Shown one piece after another: positions 8,394-17,489 of a stretch of 64,000 bases of DNA. How positions within the stretch are numbered: the stretch's first letter is position 1; each line of letters begins with the position of its first letter. The DNA is from Clostridia bacterium (GTDB lineage: Bacteria; Bacillota; Clostridia; Oscillospirales; CAG-272): the NCBI GenBank assembly GCA_017399105.1, contig JAFQEJ010000003.1, positions 83,213 through 147,212 of the forward strand, written 5' to 3'. The notes below the pieces were generated by a model that saw nothing but the letters and a program-made list of their open reading frames with translations, did no database searches and was not told the origin of the DNA. The position numbers were made by a program, and so were the translations under genes.

Positions 8394-8450
8394 TTTAACA
8401 GAATGAGCTGCTTCTCATCTTTTCATCTTCTATTTCAAGGAGGTACTATC

Positions 8451-10562
8451 ATGATCTCTACGCTTGAAGCTCTCCGCAAAGAACTTTATGTTCCGGTTGA
8501 GGGCGACTGCCCCATGCGTATCTATCTGATGGCAAGAGGCTATCGTGAGCACCTGAACGATCCGAATGTTATCGCCCGTGCTTACGCATTTTCCAATCTG
8601 TTTGACAAAATGATGATCCACATCTACGAAAACGACCTGATTGTCGGATCGGTACGCGGACTGATCGGCTTTGACGATCCCAATTTTTCTGCAGCCGCTC
8701 AGGCAATTTTCAACTCCTACGGTGCAAACACGTTCGGAACCAATGCCGACCACTTCTGCCCCGATTATTCCTACATTCTCTCCCGCGGTGTGGGCGGCAT
8801 CCTCGAGGATATTGAAAAATCTCTCGCCAAGAACCGCTCGGAGGAGTCGCAGAACTTCCTCACCGCCGCAAAGCTCACCATGGAGGCATTCTCCCGCCAT
8901 ATTTCCCGTTATGCCACACTGGCAGAGGAGAAGGGCAAGCCTGTTGTTGCCGCAAACTGCCGCCACATCGCAGAAAAAGCCCCCGAAACCTTCCCCCAGG
9001 CACTCCAGCTCGTATGGTTCGTGCATACTGCCTACTTCATTGAGGGACGCTATGCCATGGCACTGGGCAGACTCGACCAGTACCTCTATCCCTTCTATAA
9101 AGCTGATATCGAAGCCGGCAGACTCACCGATAAGGAAGCCCTCGATTATATCGCCTGCACTCTGCTTAAAATCGGCGAATCCCAGCTTTTCGGCGGAGAC
9201 AACACCTGCAATATCGCCATCGGCGGCGTAAAGCCCTCCGACGGAACAAGTGCGGTCAATCCCCTCACCTATCATATTCTCACCGCAGTCCGCGAGTGCA
9301 ACATTCCCGGCCCCAACCTCTCTGCCCGTATGCACAAGGATGCGCCCCTCGAATTCCTCGATGCATGTCTTGAGGTCATCGGCACCGGTCTCGGCTACCC
9401 TGCCCTCATGAACGATGAAGCCAACATCCCCGCCCTCATGCGCTACGGCTACGAGCTGGAAGACTGCCGCAACTACTGTATGGTTGGCTGCATCGAAAAC
9501 TTCTTACCCGGCCAGCAGCCCCCGTGGAGTGACGGCAGATACAATTCCCCCGTCTACCTGGAGCGCGCGCTCAACGGCGGTGTCAACTTCGCAGGCACCT
9601 CCTACGGCATCGAATGTCCCGATGTGGACAGCTTCGAAACCATGGAAGATTTCGTCAAGGCGGTCGAAGATCAGATGAGATTCGGTGCTGACGAATACTG
9701 CGCCTCCTTCAACAATAATAACAACCGCTATAATTACTATAATTATCAGCAGCCCTTCCTCTCCTGCGGCTGTCCCGACTGCATTGAGCGCGGTCTTGAT
9801 ATCAACCGCGGCGGCACCAAGTATGCATCTGTTCACGGCGCCGGCTGTATGGGCATCGCCACCATGGCGGATTCGCTCTATGCCATCGAAGAGGTGGTTT
9901 TCAACCGCAAGCTCCTCAAATTCAGCGAGCTGCGCGACATTCTGAAGGCAAACTTCGAGGGTCATGAGGATCTCCGCAAAATGCTTCTCGCCCTGCCCAA
10001 GTACGGCAACGACATCCCCGAGGTCGACAAGTACGCCGTCTGGTTCAACAAGGCACACTATGATGTCTTCAAGGATCACAAGACCCGTGACGGCGGCGGC
10101 TTCTATGTTGCTATCGCCTCCAATATCGCCAGCATTTATGCCGGCGGTGAAATCGGCGCTACCCCCGACGGCAGACTGTCGGGCACACCGCTCAGTGACG
10201 CCGCATCTCCTATGCACGGCAGAGATCTGAACGGTCCCACCGCCGCCTTCAAGTCGCTCTCCCGTCCCGACTACACCTACGCAGCCTGCGGAACGGTTGT
10301 CAACCAGAAGTACTCCCCCGAAATGTTCTCCGACCCCGAAAAGCGTGCCAAGCTCGCCTCCATCATCCGCGCATACTTCATGATGGGCGGCCAGGAGGTA
10401 CAGATCAACTCGGTATCGAGACAGACGCTTATCGACGCCATGGAGAATCCCGAGGATTACCGCAGCCTGGTCACCCGCGTATCCGGCTTCAGTGCCTACT
10501 ATACACAGCTGGCAAAAGAGGTGCAGGAGGATATCCTCAAGCGCACCGAGCACGATCACTAA
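8451..10562 (+). CDS. Glycyl radical enzyme, dehydratase/decarboxylase-like (GRE2)
   Basis: 703 residues from the ATG at 8451, which has a strong AAGGAGG site; the longer frame from 8364 lacks one. Cys347 and Glu349 lie in MVGCIENF, the G-C-x-E signature of GRE eliminases and decarboxylases. Gly679 lies in a canonical RVSGFSAYYTQL radical loop. DCIERGLDINRGGTKY and GCMGIATMADSLYAI are also typical of the superfamily. It is shorter than characterised dehydratases. A Zn alcohol dehydrogenase, a solute-binding lipoprotein and an SGNH hydrolase follow. No activase gene is adjacent. A role making an aldehyde for the dehydrogenase is plausible but unproven. Confidence 0.92.
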   Translation: MISTLEALRKELYVPVEGDCPMRIYLMARGYREHLNDPNVIARAYAFSNLFDKMMIHIYENDLIVGSVRGLIGFDDPNFSAAAQAIFNSYGANTFGTNADHFCPDYSYILSRGVGGILEDIEKSLAKNRSEESQNFLTAAKLTMEAFSRHISRYATLAEEKGKPVVAANCRHIAEKAPETFPQALQLVWFVHTAYFIEGRYAMALGRLDQYLYPFYKADIEAGRLTDKEALDYIACTLLKIGESQLFGGDNTCNIAIGGVKPSDGTSAVNPLTYHILTAVRECNIPGPNLSARMHKDAPLEFLDACLEVIGTGLGYPALMNDEANIPALMRYGYELEDCRNYCMVGCIENFLPGQQPPWSDGRYNSPVYLERALNGGVNFAGTSYGIECPDVDSFETMEDFVKAVEDQMRFGADEYCASFNNNNNRYNYYNYQQPFLSCGCPDCIERGLDINRGGTKYASVHGAGCMGIATMADSLYAIEEVVFNRKLLKFSELRDILKANFEGHEDLRKMLLALPKYGNDIPEVDKYAVWFNKAHYDVFKDHKTRDGGGFYVAIASNIASIYAGGEIGATPDGRLSGTPLSDAASPMHGRDLNGPTAAFKSLSRPDYTYAACGTVVNQKYSPEMFSDPEKRAKLASIIRAYFMMGGQEVQINSVSRQTLIDAMENPEDYRSLVTRVSGFSAYYTQLAKEVQEDILKRTEHDH

Positions 10563-10640
10563 GCAAAATCGTCCCATAGGGCGGGGGGTTTTATCTCCCG
10601 CCCATCCCCCATCATATCACATACGAAAGGAATCATCATC

Positions 10641-11729
10641 ATGAATACATCCAAAGCTGCCATCTTCACCGGCATCAACAAGCCCTTTGAAATCCGCGAA
10701 TACCCCATCACCAAGCCCGAAGCCGGCATCGCTGCCATGAGCCTCGTGGCTTCCGGCGTCTGCGGCACCGACCTGCACATCCACAGCGGCAGACTGGCAT
10801 CTCCCCCCAATCACATCATCGGTCATGAATTCATCGGCAGAATCGAGGATCTGGGCGAGGGCATCGAAAACCTCAGGGTCGGCGATTATGTCATCTCCGA
10901 CATTGCCTGCCCCTGCGGTGAGTGCCTGCTCTGCAAGACCGGCGACGATGCAAACTGCGTCCATATGTCTGTTACCAACGGCGGCGATCCCCATGACGCT
11001 CCCCACTTCCATGGCGGCTACGGCAAAATGTGCTATGCTCCCGCCACCAACCTCATCAAGATTCCCGAGGGCGTCAACCCCCGCACAGCTGCCGTCTTTG
11101 CCTGTGCAGGTCCTACCTGCATGCATGCCTTTAAGCTGGGTCATGAGGCAGGTTGGCGCGAAGCAGATACCAACGTCGCTGTTGTTCAGGGTTCAGGCGC
11201 CATCGGAAGCTTTGCCGCTATGTATCTGAAAGCATCGGGCATTCCTCATGTGATTACCGTCACAGCAGGTCACCCCTCCGATGAAATGATCGCCACCCTC
11301 AAGTGCCTCGGTGCCGATGAGATATACTCCCTCGATGTGGAGGGCGAGGATGCCATCACCGCACGCATCACAGAGCTGACCGGCGGTCTCGGTGCGGACC
11401 TCGTCTTTGAAGCCAGCGGCGGCGCAGGAGCTGTTCCCTTCGGCATGAAGATTCTCCGCAACCGCGGCGTTTACCTTATCCCCGGTCAGTATTCGGATCG
11501 CGGTCCCATCCCGATTGAGCCTCACCGCATCACCTTCGGCGCACTCCGTCTCATTGGCTCTTCCCAGTATTCCTTCTCGGATGTGGATACTTACGCAGAT
11601 TTCCTCCTCGCTCATCCCGAGCTCCATGCAGCCATCGACAAAACTGCCACCGATTATCCCCTTGAAAAGATCAATGAAGCCTATGCAGACCTGCGCGCAG
11701 GTAAGGTAACCAAGGTTCTGCTGGTATAA
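10641..11729 (+). CDS. Zinc-dependent alcohol dehydrogenase (MDR family)
   Basis: 362 residues. The catalytic zinc site is seen in GVCGTDLHIHSG and GHEFIG; the structural zinc cysteines are in the CPCGECLLCKTG stretch plus the Cys at DDANC. A Rossmann fold follows (VVQGSGAIGSFAAMYLKASG), and the dinucleotide-binding region ends in VFEASGG. It oxidises or reduces a small alcohol, polyol or aldehyde with NAD(P). It lies 78 bp after GRE2; a GC-rich hairpin (GGGCGGG / CCCGCCC, about 10579-10602) in the gap without a T tract may tune expression rather than stop it. Reduction of the GRE2 product is the likely pairing. Confidence 0.93.
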   Translation: MNTSKAAIFTGINKPFEIREYPITKPEAGIAAMSLVASGVCGTDLHIHSGRLASPPNHIIGHEFIGRIEDLGEGIENLRVGDYVISDIACPCGECLLCKTGDDANCVHMSVTNGGDPHDAPHFHGGYGKMCYAPATNLIKIPEGVNPRTAAVFACAGPTCMHAFKLGHEAGWREADTNVAVVQGSGAIGSFAAMYLKASGIPHVITVTAGHPSDEMIATLKCLGADEIYSLDVEGEDAITARITELTGGLGADLVFEASGGAGAVPFGMKILRNRGVYLIPGQYSDRGPIPIEPHRITFGALRLIGSSQYSFSDVDTYADFLLAHPELHAAIDKTATDYPLEKINEAYADLRAGKVTKVLLV

Positions 11730-11765
11730 ATTCAAATTTTATTCATATATTAAGGAGTAATTGAA

Positions 11766-13238
11766 ATGAGAGACTTTTTAATCAAAGCGTCATCCATTAT
11801 TCTGCTTGTCTGCATGATTCTTCCCCTCGTCGCCTGCTCGGATGAGTCTGCCGACACCGACACAACCGTGACCACCGCAGCCACTACAGCCGCACCTGTC
11901 GAAGATGATCCCCTCGCCGCCAGAAGAGCCATCCCGGACGACCTGCCCGAGGTGAATATGGACGGCTATGTAATGAAGGTCTCCTCGCTTGAGGGCTTCA
12001 ATGAAATGTTTTATGCCGAAGAAGAGGTTGGCGAGCCTGTCAATGACGCCTTTTATTACACCCGCCGCAACATCAACGAGCGATTCAACGCCGATATGGA
12101 GGTTAACGACGACGGTCTTGACCCCTACCAGAACATATCCAACATCAAGAGCCTGGTTAGCTCAGGCGACACCACCTATACCCTCGCCTGCGGTCATTCT
12201 GCGCTTCTTGGTCCCCTCACCCTGAACAATCACTTCCTTAATATCAATAATCTCCCCCATCTGAACTTTGATAAGCCCTGGTGGTTCGACGTAGAAGAAT
12301 ACTCCTTCCTCGACCAGTGCTACTTCGTCCCCTCGGATATGTCAATCGTCAGCCTGGACGAAGCATGGGTTCTCTATGCCAACAAGAACAAGATGACCGA
12401 CTACGGCATCGAGGTTCCCTATCAGGCAGTCCTCGACGGCAAGTGGACCATCGATATGCTCATCGGCATGACCAAGGATGTCTATGAGGATCTCAACGCC
12501 AACAACACCGATGACGGAGAAGACTTCTACGGTCTTTTCACAGAGAGCAACTGCCACTTCTGGCTGGAAAGCTTCGGCATGGATACCCTTATCAAGGATG
12601 GAGATACCCTGCACGTGGATTTTGATCTCGATAAAATGTCTGCCATCACCGAAAAACTCTATGGCTATTTTGTCGATGCCAAGGGCGTTTATCTCTCCCA
12701 GGGCGGAGCCGGCTCACTTCAGGAATTCTCAAACGGTCAGTCGCTCTTTGTGCACAACTACTTAAGAGCTGCCAAAAATGAAATCCGCGAGATTCAGGGC
12801 TTTGATTACGCCATCCTCCCCATGCCCAAGTGGGATGAGCAGCAGGAAAACTACCGCACCTCTACCCTTTCCTCTCCTTACTGCGTCATGACCACTCTGC
12901 CTGAGGAAAATTATGAGTATACCGGTATCCTCATCGAGGCATTCTCCGCCGAAGGCTACAAGGAAGTGCTTCCCACCTACTTTGAGCTGGCACTCAAAAC
13001 CAAGTATGCCACCGACAACGAATCCATGATGATGCTCGATATCATCAACGAAACCAAGTTCAGCAACTTCGCCTGGTGCTATGCTTCCGACGGTTATGCA
13101 CTCATTCTGTCAGAAATTATCCAGGGCAATTCTCCCGACTTTGTTTCCAAATATGAAAGAAAATACAAGGTAGCCGCCAAGGGCGCCGAAAAGATTCAGG
13201 AAGCCTTTGAAAAGATGGCTGAAACCAACGTCTGGTAA
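11766..13238 (+). CDS. Extracellular solute-binding lipoprotein (orphan)
   Basis: 490 residues with a lipoprotein signal peptide ending LPLVAC (Cys about residue 24) and an acidic, Thr/Ala-rich linker. The body resembles family-1 solute-binding proteins: WTIDMLIGMTKDVYEDLNAN and a FDYAILPMPKWDEQQENY segment near the middle. Paralogues at 19574-21046 and 28041-29522 share length, the YAEEE-GE-ND start motif or its equivalent, and the xYGxxPxPK-D-xQ-xY motif. It sits 36 bp after the dehydrogenase gene in the same operon. No ABC permease or ATPase gene is near, so how a bound ligand would enter the cell is unknown. Confidence 0.85.
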   Translation: MRDFLIKASSIILLVCMILPLVACSDESADTDTTVTTAATTAAPVEDDPLAARRAIPDDLPEVNMDGYVMKVSSLEGFNEMFYAEEEVGEPVNDAFYYTRRNINERFNADMEVNDDGLDPYQNISNIKSLVSSGDTTYTLACGHSALLGPLTLNNHFLNINNLPHLNFDKPWWFDVEEYSFLDQCYFVPSDMSIVSLDEAWVLYANKNKMTDYGIEVPYQAVLDGKWTIDMLIGMTKDVYEDLNANNTDDGEDFYGLFTESNCHFWLESFGMDTLIKDGDTLHVDFDLDKMSAITEKLYGYFVDAKGVYLSQGGAGSLQEFSNGQSLFVHNYLRAAKNEIREIQGFDYAILPMPKWDEQQENYRTSTLSSPYCVMTTLPEENYEYTGILIEAFSAEGYKEVLPTYFELALKTKYATDNESMMMLDIINETKFSNFAWCYASDGYALILSEIIQGNSPDFVSKYERKYKVAAKGAEKIQEAFEKMAETNVW

Positions 13239-13243
13239 TATCC

Positions 13244-14236
13244 ATGATTAAAACAATCCTTCTCACCGGAGACTCTCATGCCTGCGGACAGGGAGCTGTC
13301 GGTTTTACTGTAACCGATGAAACCGAGTTCGGCTATGATCCCTTCGGACGCGGCATCGGACGCAACATGCGGATGGGCGGCGGCGACTACATCAATCTGG
13401 TACGGGCTGAAATCAACCGCATCACAGGCTCGACTGCCTCCGAGTGTACCGCTGACAGCCTTTCCGCAAAATACGGACTGCCTCTCCTTCACCGCTGTGT
13501 GAAGCTCACAAAAGCAATCATGCTGGAGTGTCCTGCCGATCTTCTTGTCGTCCGCTTCGCAGAGAACAACACCCCCGCATCGGTAAAAATCGAATACGCA
13601 GAGAACAGCCGCACCGAAACACTCTGTGCTGACCGCCTCCGCTACGGAAAACTCTCCTTCCGCGATATTCCCATCTTCTGCAGCGGAGCCCCGGTCGTAA
13701 TCACGCCCCTATCGGGCGAGGTTCTGATCGATACCGTGATGTCCTTCAGCGGAAGCTATGCAGTCATCCGCCAGGGCGTCGGCTCCTGCCATTGCCTGCG
13801 CTTTGCAGAGGATTACTACGGGGACTGCGTCACTCCCTTCACCCCGCACATCCTTATCGCAGAAGCGCATACCATCAATGACTGGCTCACAGGATGCACC
13901 CCAGAGGTCTACGGAGAACATCTCTCCCGTCTTCTCGGAAGAATGAAGCAGGACTGCGCTCACCTGCACCTGCTCACCGTCTCGCCTGTCGCCGGATCGC
14001 AGGATGCTCCCTATAACAGTACCCCCTACAACCGCTTCATCGAAGCCTCGCGAAAAACCGCCGCGGCGATGGAAATCCCCATGATCGATGCCAACGCCGC
14101 CATGGAGTCCGCTCTCGCAGGGCTGTCGAAGGAGGAGCGATTTGCCCGTCTCTTCGCCGACAACTGGCATGTGAATGACTTCGGTCACAAAATCTATGCC
14201 GACGAAATCATGAAGATGATTCGACCGATTCTGTAA
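13244..14236 (+). CDS. SGNH/GDSL-like hydrolase
   Basis: 330 residues. An N-terminal TGDSHACGQG block carries the nucleophile-type Ser of the GDS motif and a C-terminal DNWHVNDFGHKIYADEI block carries the Asp and His of the DxxH triad. A central insert of about 100 residues (RTETLCADRLRYGKLSF onward) looks like a small beta domain. No signal peptide is visible, so it is probably cytoplasmic, unlike secreted carbohydrate esterases. It starts 5 bp after the lipoprotein stop and is the last gene of the GRE2 operon, before the terminator at 14252. Removal of acyl groups from an imported sugar is a reasonable guess. Confidence 0.8.
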   Translation: MIKTILLTGDSHACGQGAVGFTVTDETEFGYDPFGRGIGRNMRMGGGDYINLVRAEINRITGSTASECTADSLSAKYGLPLLHRCVKLTKAIMLECPADLLVVRFAENNTPASVKIEYAENSRTETLCADRLRYGKLSFRDIPIFCSGAPVVITPLSGEVLIDTVMSFSGSYAVIRQGVGSCHCLRFAEDYYGDCVTPFTPHILIAEAHTINDWLTGCTPEVYGEHLSRLLGRMKQDCAHLHLLTVSPVAGSQDAPYNSTPYNRFIEASRKTAAAMEIPMIDANAAMESALAGLSKEERFARLFADNWHVNDFGHKIYADEIMKMIRPIL

Positions 14237-14251
14237 AAAACAACCAACTTT

Positions 14252-14285
14252 GGAACTGATGTGTGCAAATGCATCAGTTCCTTTC
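14252..14285 (+). terminator. Intrinsic terminator of the GRE2 operon
   Basis: GGAACTGATG and CATCAGTTCC form a 10-bp stem (14252-14281) followed by TTTCTT. Confidence 0.75.
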
Positions 14286-14314
14286 TTGACAATTCATCGC
14301 AATTTTTATATAAT
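14286..14314 (+). promoter_or_regulatory. Perfect consensus promoter of the beta-helix lipoprotein gene
   Basis: TTGACA (14286-14291), exactly 17 bp, TATAAT (14309-14314), directly after the terminator of the preceding operon. Confidence 0.85.
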
Positions 14315-14366
14315 ACTCTCAGCACACACCATTTATTCCATCTATTTACAGCTAAAGGAGTCCACT

Positions 14367-16223
14367 ATGAAAAGATTCACACGATCATTCTGCTGCCCGC
14401 TTCTAAGCGCAGTCATGCTGTTTAGCAGTGCCTGCTCGGGCAATGAGTTTGACATCAATGAACCAGAAGATATCACCTCTTCTCCTGCAATCGAATCCAC
14501 GGTAACAGTCATCCCCGAAACTGCCCCCGAAAGCGACACGGAAAGCACGCCCATCCCCACCTGTACCGTAATCTCAGCCATTCCCGGAGAAGGTCAAAAA
14601 ACGATCGAGCTCGGCTATTTTGATGAGGCAGCTACCCTCACCGATTATACCGGAAATGAACTTGAGGTTGGTTTAGACGATCCCAAATACGGCGGCGGTC
14701 AGTTTATCGGCAAGCTCTTCACAGAAGGTTTGGGACGCGGCCCGCTTGCAGAGGAATATCTCTACTACACAAAGCAAATTGAAGAGCGCGGCTGCAGCGT
14801 CGAGCTTTTCTGCGATATCGTTACGCAGTTCTTCTCCTCTGCCGCCTTCACCGAGCTGAAGCTCGCTCCGGAGTTTGAGGTCATGGCAGTCTACCGCGCC
14901 ATTCTCAACCGCGATCCCACCCTCGATGAGGTCTCCGACTACAAAGCAAGGATCGGAGCCGAAGGTGCTGCCGCCATCGCCCTATCGCTCGTCAAAACCG
15001 ACGAATTTGCCGCTCTGCTCCCCGACATCATTCGCGGTCCCTATTTCTGGGGGGCAAACAATGCTGCCTACTCCCCCGCCGGCATCATCATTACCTCGGA
15101 CGAGCTGAACGATATGCTGAATGCGGCAAAAAAAGACAAAATTCTCGAGCTGGAGCCCGGCACCCTTGTGCTCATGAACAGCAGTATAACCGTCCCCATA
15201 GGCATGACTCTCACCACCAGGGGAAATCCCACCCATTACACCATGATGGCGCGTGTTCTCCGAACCGAACGGAACGCAGACCGCATGGTAATCGTAGACT
15301 ACAAGTCTACGCTAACCCATGTCTGGGTAGACGGCAACCGTACTGCCTTTGCAGACCAAGAGACGCTGGGAGGAAATGCCGGTGCACCGATCGGTCTGAT
15401 GGAAGAAAAATGCACGGTCACCTACTGCCGCGCCAACGGTACAATCGGCGGTACGAACTTCTTCTGCGCCGACCTGACGAGCGATCACTATATCGCTCAC
15501 AATCTCATCACCGCCTATGAATCGAATCACAGCGGCGGCTGGTCAGACGGCATCACCCATGCCTCCAACGACAGCATTATTGAGTACAACACCATTGTCG
15601 ATGCCACCGACGTGGGCATTGTCATCTTCCGCTTTGCAGGTGGAAAACAGAATACGATCGTTCGCCATAACACCATCCTCAATCTGGGCAACTCTGCCTA
15701 CGGCGGCGTTGATATCGACGCATGGAACAACCAGGAGCAGGATCAGGATTTCACCGGTATGCTCTTTGAGAACAATACCTTCTGGACCTCTTATAAAGCC
15801 CACCAGCATATCTGTCTCTCCTTCGCCACCCTCGCATGGCACAATGTCATCGGAGATGAAGCTTATGGTGGTCCCCTGATGATCAACAACTACACCCCCG
15901 AGGGACTCTTTGTTCTCTGCGGTGCTGTCTTTGCCGCCGACGGATGCCACGATTTCACCGCCCGGGGCAATCATATCAGCGCCTATCTCGGTCCCTATGG
16001 CCGCTCCGACTATAACCGCAAGCTCCGTGAGCGCATCTCCTCGATCAATCCCGAAACCGCCGACGGTGACCTGCAGGGTGAATATGAGGAGCTTACCATG
16101 TGGCTTCCCTATCAGCCCTTCATCATCGGTCACACCGCACCGCCCCTTGAATCAGCTCTGCTGAAGGAGGTCATCTTCCACGAAAACCGTGTCACCCTCG
16201 AGCAGCTTGACAATAAAAACTGA
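14367..16223 (+). CDS. DUF4214 / right-handed beta-helix lipoprotein
   Basis: 618 residues from the ATG at 14367 (AAAGGAG). A signal peptide with lipobox SSAC is followed by a Thr/Glu/Pro-rich linker. Residues about 105-215 contain a DUF4214-like helical module (EVMAVYRAILNRDPTLDEV). From about residue 235 on, repeated short strands with Asn/Thr turns (NTIVDATDVGIVIFRF, NTIVRHNTILNLGNSAYGG) predict a pectate-lyase-like parallel beta-helix. Such proteins bind or cut polysaccharides. A very similar protein without signal peptide is encoded at 59562-61229. It is a single-gene transcript with its own promoter and terminator. Confidence 0.85.
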   Translation: MKRFTRSFCCPLLSAVMLFSSACSGNEFDINEPEDITSSPAIESTVTVIPETAPESDTESTPIPTCTVISAIPGEGQKTIELGYFDEAATLTDYTGNELEVGLDDPKYGGGQFIGKLFTEGLGRGPLAEEYLYYTKQIEERGCSVELFCDIVTQFFSSAAFTELKLAPEFEVMAVYRAILNRDPTLDEVSDYKARIGAEGAAAIALSLVKTDEFAALLPDIIRGPYFWGANNAAYSPAGIIITSDELNDMLNAAKKDKILELEPGTLVLMNSSITVPIGMTLTTRGNPTHYTMMARVLRTERNADRMVIVDYKSTLTHVWVDGNRTAFADQETLGGNAGAPIGLMEEKCTVTYCRANGTIGGTNFFCADLTSDHYIAHNLITAYESNHSGGWSDGITHASNDSIIEYNTIVDATDVGIVIFRFAGGKQNTIVRHNTILNLGNSAYGGVDIDAWNNQEQDQDFTGMLFENNTFWTSYKAHQHICLSFATLAWHNVIGDEAYGGPLMINNYTPEGLFVLCGAVFAADGCHDFTARGNHISAYLGPYGRSDYNRKLRERISSINPETADGDLQGEYEELTMWLPYQPFIIGHTAPPLESALLKEVIFHENRVTLEQLDNKN

Positions 16224-16241
16224 GAAACAGCAACACTTCCA

Positions 16242-16267
16242 AAAACTCTCCTCACAGGAGAGTTTTT
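16242..16267 (+). terminator. Intrinsic terminator after the beta-helix gene
   Basis: AAACTCTCCT-CAC-AGGAGAGTTT with a following T run. Confidence 0.82.
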
Positions 16268-16292
16268 TCTCTTTCATCCTCCCCAACATAGG

Positions 16293-16320
16293 TTGACATT
16301 TCTACGAATTATAGTATAAT
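16293..16320 (+). promoter_or_regulatory. Promoter of the kinase-murQ operon
   Basis: TTGACA (16293-16298), 16 bp, TATAAT (16315-16320). Confidence 0.75.
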
Positions 16321-16349
16321 GTTACCAACAGCAAAGGGAGGATTCGCCC

Positions 16350-17462
16350 ATGGAAATCAGTCAAAAACGCTTCTCGCACAATATCAGAGCATACCGCAAA
16401 AGGCTGAATATGACCCAAAAACAGCTTGCCGATGCCACCGGCTATTCCGAAAAGACGGTCTCCAAATGGGAGTGCGGCCCCAGTATTCCCCCGGTGGATG
16501 CCCTTTTCCGCATCGCAGAGATTTTCTCCTGCGATATCAATGACCTCTTCCGGGATGACACTCAAATCTACTACCTGGGCATCGATGGCGGAGGCACCAA
16601 AACCGCCTTTGCTCTTGCCAATCAGGAGGGCAGAATCATTCGCTCCCTCCGTCTCGATCCCTGTAATCCCTTCGATATTGGTATCGACCGCGCCCGTGAG
16701 GTGCTTTCCACAGGCATCCGCGAGATCTGCCGCGGCATCCCTCTCTCCTCGGTCGCAGTTTATGCAGGCATCGCCGGAGGAATCAGCGGCAGCATGCAGC
16801 AAACCATCTCCGCCTTTCTGGCAGAATTTCATTTTGCCGCCCATGGAAACGGAAGCGACAATGAAAATCTCATCATGGCAGGGCTGGATAGCAGCGACGG
16901 CATCACCATGATTCTGGGCACCGGTATCTGTGCCTTTGCTGTCAAGGGCGAAGAGCGCCGCTGTATCGCGGGCTGGGGATATCTCTTCGATGACGGCGGA
17001 TCTGCCTACAACATCGGCAGAGATGCTCTTCATCACTATTTCGCCGTGATCGACGGAACCGATTCTCCCTCTCTTCTATCAAAGAAGCTGGATTCCATGC
17101 ACGAGGGAACCCCCAATGACTTCATCGGCGAGCTCTACAGCGGAGGAAAAAAGCACATCGCATCCTTTGCTCCGATTGTATTCGAGGCTGCCGACGGCGG
17201 AGATAAAACCGCCAAATCCATTCTGCGCCGCAACATGTGGGAGGTGGCAAAGCTGCTCACCTCAGCTGCCAAAACCTTCCCCGAAAAACAGCCCCTCCCT
17301 GTTGTTCTGGCAGGCGGACTCACCGCACAGCCAAGGCTTGTCCCCATGATCCGCGAGCTTCTGCCCAACAGCAGCCGTTTTGATATCAAAATCCTCGCCA
17401 GCGAGCCTGTAGAGGGTGCTGTCAAGCTGGCAATGAATCTCTACAGCGAGACCCATGCCTGA
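16350..17462 (+). CDS. XRE-HTH / BadF-type sugar kinase fusion (amino-sugar kinase)
   Basis: 370 residues. Residues 5-65 are an XRE helix-turn-helix (TQKQLADATGYSEKTVSKWE). Residues 72-365 are a BadF/BadG/BcrA-type ASKHA ATPase of the N-acetylglucosamine-kinase group: phosphate-1 motif YLGIDGGGTKTAFAL, a later ILGTGICAF and GWGYLFDDGGSAYNIGRDAL. The ATP-binding glycines look intact, so it is probably an active kinase carrying its own DNA-binding domain. It lies 27 bp upstream of murQ, so phosphorylation of N-acetylmuramic acid or N-acetylglucosamine is likely. It differs from ROK repressor-kinases, which carry a different DNA-binding domain and fold family. Confidence 0.88.
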   Translation: MEISQKRFSHNIRAYRKRLNMTQKQLADATGYSEKTVSKWECGPSIPPVDALFRIAEIFSCDINDLFRDDTQIYYLGIDGGGTKTAFALANQEGRIIRSLRLDPCNPFDIGIDRAREVLSTGIREICRGIPLSSVAVYAGIAGGISGSMQQTISAFLAEFHFAAHGNGSDNENLIMAGLDSSDGITMILGTGICAFAVKGEERRCIAGWGYLFDDGGSAYNIGRDALHHYFAVIDGTDSPSLLSKKLDSMHEGTPNDFIGELYSGGKKHIASFAPIVFEAADGGDKTAKSILRRNMWEVAKLLTSAAKTFPEKQPLPVVLAGGLTAQPRLVPMIRELLPNSSRFDIKILASEPVEGAVKLAMNLYSETHA

Positions 17463-17489
17463 CCGCCATTACCGAAAGGAGTCAATACC

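Noticed and set aside
10579..10602. GC-rich hairpin between GRE2 and the alcohol dehydrogenase as a terminator
   Set aside because: No T run follows and the downstream gene has no promoter of its own, so it is more likely a read-through or stability hairpin.
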